A DNA stretch of 64,000 bases from Chitinophaga oryzae (GTDB taxonomy: Bacteria; Bacteroidota; Bacteroidia; Chitinophagales; Chitinophagaceae). Shown here piece after piece: positions 34,777-42,004 of this stretch. The notes under the pieces are model-generated. The model was given only the letters and a program-made list of their open reading frames with translations. It was not told the DNA's origin and ran no database searches. The position numbers and the translations under genes are program-made. Numbering within the stretch: position 1 is the first letter of the stretch; the number at the start of each line of letters is the position of its first letter. The stretch is from the NCBI RefSeq assembly GCF_012516375.2, contig NZ_CP051204.2, positions 6,076,001 to 6,140,000 of the forward strand, written 5' to 3'.

Positions 34777-37700
34777 TTACGCTTTCAGCAGGTCGCCTTC
34801 CTGTTGTACCACATTATTGGCGACGCTGATATCAATCGCTTTCAGGATCTCTTCTTTCATTTCTTCTGTCACGCGGCTGTAGCCGAACATCCTGGCGATA
34901 AAAGGCACTGCGTCTTCCCGCTGGATGGCGATAGCATCTTTCACCACCTTCTCCAGCGCCACGCCCATTTCTTCCACGGAAATATAGTTGATCTTACGGG
35001 CGCCGGATGGCAGCAGGCTGCGATTGCGCACCACTGGTTCGGGCAGGGCCGTATGCCACAGGAACTGTCCTTTTATTTTGATGCGTTTGCTGGCGTCGGA
35101 ATGTCTGACGGCATGGCGCAGTATCTCCCGGATGCGGGGGCCCACCCTCGTAATACCGGCTGCTTCTACCATGCGGCGGGCCACCTCGTCGAAGTGTACC
35201 GGGCTTTCTATGTTCACGACCTGTTCTATCCAGTCACACAGGCTGCCGATAGGCGTGGCATGAAACTCCTGGTCCCTGATCTCATCCGGCAGCGTGGCGA
35301 TCTCGTACATCGGCGCTTCATCGGTATCTTCTTCCACTACTTCCCGCTTCAGCACCGGTGCTGCTGCCGGTACTACCTCCGCTCCGGCCTCCTGGTCATC
35401 TGCAGCGAGACCGGCTTTGGCGGCTTCTATGGCCGCTACCAGCCTGTCCAGCTCTTTGCCGGGGTTGCGGAACCAGTCGGTGCTCCAGACACGGTGTATC
35501 TTCCAGCCGATGGCCTCCAGCATCTGCTGACGCAGCCGGTCACGGTCGCGGGCGGAACGGGCGGAATGATAGGCAGCGCCGTCGCATTCTATCCCCAGGA
35601 TATAACGGCCGGGATTGTCCGGGTCTGCAATAGCCATATCGATGTAAAAGCCCCGGGAGCCCACCTGCTTTCTGACGCTATACCCCTTTGCTTCCAGCTT
35701 GGCCGCCACGTTTTCCTCAAAAGGACTGTCGGCCGGCAGACCGGTTTCCACAGTGGTATTCAGCCGCCCGTGCTGTGCATAGTACAGGAAGTTCTTCAGT
35801 GCGGCAATACCATGGCTCTGTGTGCGGTTCAGATCGATATCGTCTGCAGTGATATTGGTAAACACCTCGCAACGTGATTTGGCGCGGGTAATCAGTACGT
35901 TGAGCCGGCGTTCGCCGCCTTCGTTGTTCAGCGGCCCGAAAGACATCGCCACATAACCTTCTTCCGTACGGCCGTAACCGATAGAGATAAAAATCACGTC
36001 TCTTTCATCGCCCTGCACATTCTCCAGGTTCTTCACAAAAAACGGTTCATTGGCATGTTGCCGGAAAAAGGATTCCAGTTCGGGGTTGTTACGGCGCCGC
36101 GTTTCCAGCGCCACGGTGATCGCTTCGCGCTGGGAGGTGCTGAACGCCACCACACCGAGGCTCAGCCCCGGATGACGGCGCGCATGTTCCATTACGGCGT
36201 CGGCCACTGTTTCGGCCTCTTTGGGGTTGGAGCGGGTTTTACCCCGGTCGTAAGCGGTATCTGTGAGGTGATGGAACACCAGGCCACGGCTGTCTTTGGA
36301 GCCGGGGCTGGGGAATATCACCAGCTTGTTCTCATAGAATTCGTGGTTCGACAAAGTAATCAGCGATTCATGCCGGCTGCGGTAATGCCAGCGTAGCATA
36401 CGCTGCGGCGCGCCCTGCGCGTCGCAGAGACCGAGGATGCTTTGCATGTCTGCCGTGATGTTCTCTTCATCTTCCACTTCTTTGGTGAGGGTGTCGAAGA
36501 AACTGGTCGGCGGCAGCTGTTTGGTATCGCCCACCACCACCAGCTGTTTACCGCGCAGGATGGCGCCCAGCGCCTCTACCGGCCTCACCTGGCTGGCTTC
36601 GTCGAAGATCACCAGGTCAAACTCCAGTGTCGCCGGCGGCAGGAAATTAGCGATGGACAAAGGGCTCATCATGAACACCGGTTTGATGGCCTGTATGGCC
36701 AGGCCGGCTTCTTTCATGAGTTTGCGCACCGGCATATGCCGTGCTTTTTTATTGAACTCGGTACGGATAATGTTCACCTGGCCGCCGGCGTCCATGCGGG
36801 GCATCTGCTCCCAGTGGCTCAGCGCGGCGCGGGCACGGTTGTATTGTAAATTCATGGCGTCGAGGCGGCGGAACTGCTGTACCAGCTCCTCGTGCCCCGC
36901 CCTGTCGAAGCGGCGCAAGGCGGGATGCGCCTTCACGGCTGTCTCCAGCAGGTATTCGTACCATGTTTTCTGTAATACGGTTTTCAGCAGGCGCGCAGCC
37001 TCCGGCCAGTCTGTCGAAGGGGTAATAAGACAGGACAAGTTCTCCTGCGCCGCCGTTTCGGTAATGTTATTCCACGCGATGGTATGATGGACCTCCGGCA
37101 GCCGGTCTCTCCACACGCCCAGTTGTTGGGCAACAGCAACAAAGGTCGCCGGCCACTGATAAGCGGGCATCTCCAGCTGTTGCAACACGCCGGCCTGTAA
37201 GCCGGCCGTCTTATCGCCCGCCTGCTGCAACGTGTCGCGGTCAGCTGCCGCCACTGCAGGGTCTATATTTTTATGCAGGCAATCCAACACCGCTTCGGGA
37301 CAAGTTCCGGCGGAAATGCGTTTATGCATATCCGTTATATATGCCGTAGCGGTGTCCAGCGCATCCCAGTCGGTCTGGTGCTTCTGCCAGCGTGCGCCGA
37401 ACAGGTCCCGCGCCAGCGCGGCATGTTCCTGTAACAACGCGTCATGCCGGCGGTATTCCATGATACTGTCTACGTATTGCAGCTTTTCGGCATTGTCCCG
37501 GGGCAACGTGCCTTTACAAAGGGCGGCCAGCTGCTTGTTGCTGCGCTTATAAGCACCGATAATAAACTTGTACCATTTGTCGCCATGGGCCAAAAGATTC
37601 TGCCGCACTTCCATCAGGTCCTGCGAAAAAGCTTCCGGTATCAGGATGTCCTGGTAAGCCTGATGAATGGCCGTCAGGCGGCGGCCTGCTTCCAGCCAGG

Positions 37701-39417
37701 AAATAATATCCTGCTGCTGCAGCAACCATGCTTTGTTGCCGGTATTCAGCCCGCTGAGGTCGGGCTTGCGCGACAACAGGTCGCATACATGCACCAGCTG
37801 CTGCATGCCCGGCACATCGTCGGGCACCTGCAGTCCCATCTTCCCGGCAATAGCACCGAGGGTTTGTTGCAGGTCCTGCACCGCCACGGCGGTATCCTGC
37901 AGCTGCCTTTGCAGCACTTCCTGCTGATGCGGCAATAACACATTCAGCCTGCTGCCAGGGAACAACAACTGCGACGGCATGCCTGCTTCGCTCAGGCAGG
38001 CCTGTATCCGCTGGGCCATGGCCGTTGCCTTGTTCATGGCGCTGGCATCCCAGGAAGCCATGTCCGGCGGCGTGATCGCCGGCAACTGCTTTCCGGCCAG
38101 TTCTTCGTTTATGCGTAACAGGTAGCCGGTGATCTGGTGTACCGAAAGACCGCTCTGTCCTACCGGTTCGTTTACTGCCTGGCAGTATTCATTCAGCTCC
38201 TGCCGGTGCGTGTTGAGCAGCAGCACTTCTTCCCGCAGCTTCTGTACGGAAGGCCGGCCCAGCTCCAGCACGCGGCGCAGCTCCTGGTGTAATTCCTTTT
38301 TGTTGGCTTTATGACTGTGCAGCTCCAGGCAGGCTTCTCCCAGCTGGATGTTGTCAAGGCGGCGTTTCACCACTTCCAGCGCAGCCATTTTTTCGGCAAC
38401 GAACAACACCTTTTTTCCCCTGCCCACCGCATCAGCGATGATGTTGGTAATGGTCTGTGATTTACCGGTGCCCGGAGGGCCCTGTATCACCAGGTGTTTT
38501 CCTTCCTGTACGGCCAGCATGGCCAGTACCTGCGAACTGTCGGCGTCTACCACCTGGAACAGCTCATCGGCCCGCGGCTCATGATCGATAAAAGCATCTT
38601 CCGGAACACCGGGCTGATTATCGGAAAAACCACCGCCAAACAGGCTGTTGATCACGGGGTGGCTCAGCGGACCGCTGTCGCCCGGCCAGTTGGTGGCATC
38701 CAGGTCATTGTAGATCATGAATTTGCCGAAAGAGAAAAAGCCCAGCTCAATAGCGTTGGGCTCTACTTTCCAGCCGGGCATGCCATCCACGGCTTCCGCT
38801 ACGGCGTTGAAATATTCGGTGATATTAAAATCTTCTGTTTCCGGCAGCTCCGGCATACTGATATTAAAATCAGCTTTCATCTTCGCTTCCAGCGAGATAT
38901 TGGCCTCCACTTCTTCCAGGGTGTATTTCAGCCGGAAACGTTCGCGGATATCGGAACGGTCCAGCTGCACCGGTACCAGCACCAGTGGCGCCAGCCGCGG
39001 CTCTGTACTGCCCGCCTCGCACCATTGCAGCATACCGAGCGACAGGTACAGGATGTTAAAACCCTGTTCTTCTATGCTCATCCTGGCGGCATAGTAGGTA
39101 TTGAGCAAACGGGTATGCAGGTTCAGCTGCGACTCGTTGGTCTGCAGCCTGGTGTCGTGTACGGCGTCTTTACCAGTGGCAGCAGGCTGCTCCTGGTACA
39201 TCACATCGGCCTGTCCGGCTTTTTTATCCGGACGGTCAAGAAATGTCAGCGTCTTATTTTCCGCCACCAGCAGTTCATATACCGCTGCGGATACTTCGTC
39301 GACAATGTGTAACCCTTTGCTGGCAGATAACTTGTAGTTTAAAAGGGGATTCTTCAGTCCCAGATCCAGCAGCTCTTTTCGGGATGACTCCAGTCTGGTC
39401 AATATGGATGCAATCAT
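34777..39417 (-). CDS. DUF4011 / SF1 helicase / endonuclease / DUF3320 protein
   Basis: A 1546-residue multidomain protein. The N-terminus (residues 1 to about 240) matches DUF4011 (LTRLESSRKELLDLGLKNPLLNYK, LYLSLGMLQWCE). A superfamily I helicase core begins with Walker A GPPGTGKS at 313-320. After a long helical insertion it continues with Walker B FDEASQ near 935, GDTKQLPPTSFF, and LNVLITRAKSRCEVF near the end of the core. A Vsr/MTES_1575-like endonuclease domain lies at about 1230-1340: DMAIADPDNPGRYILGIECDGAAYHSARSARDRDRLRQQMLEAIGWKIHRVWSTDWF, with the E-C-D and R-D-R pattern. DUF3320 is last (about 1380-1450). This helicase-nuclease composition occurs in stand-alone antiviral genes; defence is inferred. 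It is divergent from the vWA-MoxR-LRR operon. Confidence 0.92.
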   Translation of the reverse strand: MIASILTRLESSRKELLDLGLKNPLLNYKLSASKGLHIVDEVSAAVYELLVAENKTLTFLDRPDKKAGQADVMYQEQPAATGKDAVHDTRLQTNESQLNLHTRLLNTYYAARMSIEEQGFNILYLSLGMLQWCEAGSTEPRLAPLVLVPVQLDRSDIRERFRLKYTLEEVEANISLEAKMKADFNISMPELPETEDFNITEYFNAVAEAVDGMPGWKVEPNAIELGFFSFGKFMIYNDLDATNWPGDSGPLSHPVINSLFGGGFSDNQPGVPEDAFIDHEPRADELFQVVDADSSQVLAMLAVQEGKHLVIQGPPGTGKSQTITNIIADAVGRGKKVLFVAEKMAALEVVKRRLDNIQLGEACLELHSHKANKKELHQELRRVLELGRPSVQKLREEVLLLNTHRQELNEYCQAVNEPVGQSGLSVHQITGYLLRINEELAGKQLPAITPPDMASWDASAMNKATAMAQRIQACLSEAGMPSQLLFPGSRLNVLLPHQQEVLQRQLQDTAVAVQDLQQTLGAIAGKMGLQVPDDVPGMQQLVHVCDLLSRKPDLSGLNTGNKAWLLQQQDIISWLEAGRRLTAIHQAYQDILIPEAFSQDLMEVRQNLLAHGDKWYKFIIGAYKRSNKQLAALCKGTLPRDNAEKLQYVDSIMEYRRHDALLQEHAALARDLFGARWQKHQTDWDALDTATAYITDMHKRISAGTCPEAVLDCLHKNIDPAVAAADRDTLQQAGDKTAGLQAGVLQQLEMPAYQWPATFVAVAQQLGVWRDRLPEVHHTIAWNNITETAAQENLSCLITPSTDWPEAARLLKTVLQKTWYEYLLETAVKAHPALRRFDRAGHEELVQQFRRLDAMNLQYNRARAALSHWEQMPRMDAGGQVNIIRTEFNKKARHMPVRKLMKEAGLAIQAIKPVFMMSPLSIANFLPPATLEFDLVIFDEASQVRPVEALGAILRGKQLVVVGDTKQLPPTSFFDTLTKEVEDEENITADMQSILGLCDAQGAPQRMLRWHYRSRHESLITLSNHEFYENKLVIFPSPGSKDSRGLVFHHLTDTAYDRGKTRSNPKEAETVADAVMEHARRHPGLSLGVVAFSTSQREAITVALETRRRNNPELESFFRQHANEPFFVKNLENVQGDERDVIFISIGYGRTEEGYVAMSFGPLNNEGGERRLNVLITRAKSRCEVFTNITADDIDLNRTQSHGIAALKNFLYYAQHGRLNTTVETGLPADSPFEENVAAKLEAKGYSVRKQVGSRGFYIDMAIADPDNPGRYILGIECDGAAYHSARSARDRDRLRQQMLEAIGWKIHRVWSTDWFRNPGKELDRLVAAIEAAKAGLAADDQEAGAEVVPAAAPVLKREVVEEDTDEAPMYEIATLPDEIRDQEFHATPIGSLCDWIEQVVNIESPVHFDEVARRMVEAAGITRVGPRIREILRHAVRHSDASKRIKIKGQFLWHTALPEPVVRNRSLLPSGARKINYISVEEMGVALEKVVKDAIAIQREDAVPFIARMFGYSRVTEEMKEEILKAIDISVANNVVQQEGDLLKA

Positions 39418-39443
39418 AATAGCCTGGCAAATAAAAAACGTTG

Positions 39444-39451
39444 CAAATATA
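39444..39451 (-). promoter_or_regulatory. Candidate -7 element of the DUF4011 helicase gene
   Basis: On the minus strand TATATTTG (39451 to 39444) matches TAnnTTTG, 26 bases before the ATG at 39417. The -33 element is not clear. Confidence 0.45.
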
Positions 39452-39515
39452 CTCCTATTAACGGTGCGCGGCAGGAATTATTTGATGCCTGCAAAACATC
39501 GCACCGGCGCCCTTT

Positions 39516-39558
39516 TGCACAAAGATCCTGCCCATCTGTTCCAGTCCGCCTTTGTGCA
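39516..39558. promoter_or_regulatory. Long-spaced inverted repeat upstream of the vWA operon
   Basis: TGCACAAAG (39516-39524) and CTTTGTGCA (39550-39558) are exact reverse complements with 25 bases between. The centre-to-centre distance of 34 bp is close to three helical turns, suiting a tetramer or a looped pair of half-sites. It ends 49 bases before the first ATG of the operon. Confidence 0.45.
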
Positions 39559-39607
39559 TTAATCTTTTTATTCTATTTTGCTGTCCCAAACCACCCCGCC
39601 CACAGTC

Positions 39608-40834
39608 ATGGACCATAGGAGAATATTGGAAGAAGTTACCCGGACCAGCATAGAACTATTGATGCAGGAGCCTTTCTATTCCCACTTTTTTGCCGCCATC
39701 AACAAAGAAGTGACCAACCCGGATTCGGAGATACAGACCATGGCCGTAGGACTGCGCCAGAGGGGCCATACGCTCTATATCAACCCCACCTTCTGGGACC
39801 ATTTTTTTACGGATAAGCGTCACCGTTATGGAGTGGTAAAACATGAAGTATTACACATCGTTTTCAAACATACGCTGGTATCGGAACCGACGGCCGACCG
39901 CCTGCTGGTCAACATCGCCATGGACATTGTGGTCAATCAGTACATCGACCGGGCGCAGCTGCCGGTGGAATCGGTGTTCCTGGAAGGTTTTCCGGATTTA
40001 AATCTTGAAAAAAACCAGACATGGCAATATTATTACGAGAAACTGGTGCACCTGCGCGATAACATCGACACGCTGTATAAAGACTGTGATAGCGCGCGCA
40101 TGCTGTGTTCTATCTCAGCAGCCTCCCACGGGATGGAGCGGCACCGCCAGTGGAGAGAGATCTTCGAACGCAGCCAGCTGGACAAAGACCTGACAAGCCT
40201 TGAGATAGATAATCTTATCAACATCGCCCGCTCCAAAACCAGTGAAAAAAGCTACGGCAAGCTGCCCGGCTCCTTCAGGGCCTACCTCGATTCCATCCTG
40301 CTCAAAAGCAAACCGCTGGTCGACTGGCGCCGCGTTATCCGGCTTTTTTCAGAAAGCAGCAGCAAAACAAAAGTGCGCAATACGCTCAAACGTCCCTCCC
40401 GGCGCTTTGGCACCAATCCCGGCATCAAAATCCGGAAACAGAAAAAACTGCTGATAGCGGTGGACACCTCCGGCAGCGTGGGCGGCGATGAGCTGGCTAC
40501 CTTTTTCAACGAAGTACATCATCTCTGGCGGCAGGGCGCCGAAATACACGTGCTCGAATGCGACGCCGCCGTACAACGGGTGTACACCTATAAGGGAACA
40601 CCGCCTGAATTTATCCTGGGCCGCGGCGGCACCGATTTCAACCCGCCGATTGCCTATGGCAATGATAACTTCCGCCCGGACGGGCTGATCTATTTCACCG
40701 ATGGCGTGGCGCCTGCGCCCAGCGTCACGGCGCGTTTCCCGCTGCTGTGGGTCATCAGCAACAACGGCATCGGCAGCGATACGGATGAGTTCCGCGCACT
40801 GCCCGGCAGAAAAGCCAAACTGATTTCATCCTGA
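39608..40834 (+). CDS. DUF2201-type putative metallopeptidase with C-terminal vWA domain
   Basis: A 408-residue protein from the ATG at 39608 (a TTG at 39578 is less likely). The N-terminal domain is the DUF2201_N putative metallopeptidase: HEVLHIVFKH at residues 79-88 gives an HExxH core (His79, Glu80, His83) plus His88. A VWA-like domain follows, with MIDAS residues in DTSGSVGGDELATFF (Asp286, Ser288, Ser290), then GRGGTDFNPP and YFTDGVAP. It is the first gene of an operon with a MoxR ATPase 29 bases downstream. By analogy with MoxR-vWA pairs, the ATPase would remodel the vWA protein and the metallopeptidase would be the effector or processing part. That role is inference. Confidence 0.88.
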   Translation: MDHRRILEEVTRTSIELLMQEPFYSHFFAAINKEVTNPDSEIQTMAVGLRQRGHTLYINPTFWDHFFTDKRHRYGVVKHEVLHIVFKHTLVSEPTADRLLVNIAMDIVVNQYIDRAQLPVESVFLEGFPDLNLEKNQTWQYYYEKLVHLRDNIDTLYKDCDSARMLCSISAASHGMERHRQWREIFERSQLDKDLTSLEIDNLINIARSKTSEKSYGKLPGSFRAYLDSILLKSKPLVDWRRVIRLFSESSSKTKVRNTLKRPSRRFGTNPGIKIRKQKKLLIAVDTSGSVGGDELATFFNEVHHLWRQGAEIHVLECDAAVQRVYTYKGTPPEFILGRGGTDFNPPIAYGNDNFRPDGLIYFTDGVAPAPSVTARFPLLWVISNNGIGSDTDEFRALPGRKAKLISS

Positions 40835-40863
40835 ACTTATATTCCGAGATACTGCGAAAAAAT

Positions 40864-42000
40864 ATGACAACAACGAAAACACCGCAATTCAACTACATCA
40901 CCTACGGAACAAAAGTCAATGCCCAACAGGTGGAGAGAATGCTCGAACATGTAACCCATCAGCACTTCGACAACCCCGAACATGCCGGCAAACGCAGGCC
41001 TACCCCCATCTGTATCTGGGGCCTGCACGGTATCGGCAAAACAGAAATGGTACGCGATTTCGCACTGCGCAAAGGCTACCAATTCACCTACATCGCCCCC
41101 GCCCAGTTTGAAGAAATGGGCGATCTGCTGGGCATGCCCAAAATATCGCAGCTCACCGACAACGCCGCCACGCAGTTTGTGGCGCCCGACTGGGTACCTA
41201 AACAGAAAGGCCCCGGCATCTTCCTGATAGATGACGTAAACCGCGCCGACGACCGCATCCTGCGTGGTATCATGCAACTGCTGCAGAATTATGAATTAGT
41301 CAGCTGGCGCTTCCCGGAAGGATGGATCATCGTTCTCACCGCCAACCCCGATGGCGGCGATTACTCCGTTTCCACCATGGACGACGCCATGCTTACCCGT
41401 ATGATGCACATCACCATGGAGTTTGACGTGAAAACATGGGCACGCTGGGCAGAAAGCGCCGGCATCGATCCCCGGGGCATCGACTTCATCCTCACCTACC
41501 CGGAAGTAGTCACCGGCGCGCGCACTACGCCACGCTCACTGGTACAGTTCTTCCAGTCGCTCGAAACCATCGCCGACCTGCGGGCGGACCTCGACCTGGT
41601 GAAAATGCTGGGTGACGGCTGCCTCGACGAAGCCACCACCTCCGCGTTCATCACCTTCGTGAACATGGACCTCGATAAGCTCATCGCACCGCAGGACATC
41701 CTCAACGCACCCAACTTCCAGATCATGGAAGGACAGATCAAAGCGCTGGTAGACGGGCAGACCAAACGTATGGACATCCTCTCCGTGATGATGACCCGGC
41801 TCACCAACCATTTGCTCAATACAAAAGAAGACCTCAGCGACAAAGCTTTCACCAACCTGAAAGCGTTTATCCTGCTGGATTTCATCCCCAACGACCTCCG
41901 GCTGGCCATGGCGCAGGACCTGGTGAACGCCACCAACAAAAGCCTTAAAAAACTATACAGCATACCCGAAGTAGCTAAGTTGCTGCTCGCTAAAATGTAA
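40864..42000 (+). CDS. MoxR-like AAA+ ATPase
   Basis: A 378-residue AAA+ protein. Walker A is GLHGIGKT (residues 53-60, Lys59), Walker B is GIFLIDDVNRAD (Asp123, Asp124), and sensor 1 is the asparagine in WIIVLTANPDGG. An arginine-finger region lies in MDDAMLTRMMHITMEF, which is the MoxR pattern. The C-terminal third is helical lid plus extension (KAFILLDFIPNDLRLAMAQDLVNATNKSLKKLYS). It sits between a vWA-metallopeptidase gene and an LRR gene with gaps of 29 and 4 bases, so all three should be made together. MoxR ATPases act as chaperones that activate or assemble partner proteins. Confidence 0.92.
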   Translation: MTTTKTPQFNYITYGTKVNAQQVERMLEHVTHQHFDNPEHAGKRRPTPICIWGLHGIGKTEMVRDFALRKGYQFTYIAPAQFEEMGDLLGMPKISQLTDNAATQFVAPDWVPKQKGPGIFLIDDVNRADDRILRGIMQLLQNYELVSWRFPEGWIIVLTANPDGGDYSVSTMDDAMLTRMMHITMEFDVKTWARWAESAGIDPRGIDFILTYPEVVTGARTTPRSLVQFFQSLETIADLRADLDLVKMLGDGCLDEATTSAFITFVNMDLDKLIAPQDILNAPNFQIMEGQIKALVDGQTKRMDILSVMMTRLTNHLLNTKEDLSDKAFTNLKAFILLDFIPNDLRLAMAQDLVNATNKSLKKLYSIPEVAKLLLAKM

Positions 42001-42004
42001 TGCA

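Noticed and set aside
34678..35877. A 399-codon plus-strand frame opposite the DUF4011 gene end
   Set aside because: It runs through the terminator hairpin and the DUF3320 region of the real gene, with no motif of its own.
40835..40863. Possible internal promoter between the vWA and MoxR genes
   Set aside because: The gap is only 29 bases and has no match to the -7 consensus, so read-through is the simpler view.
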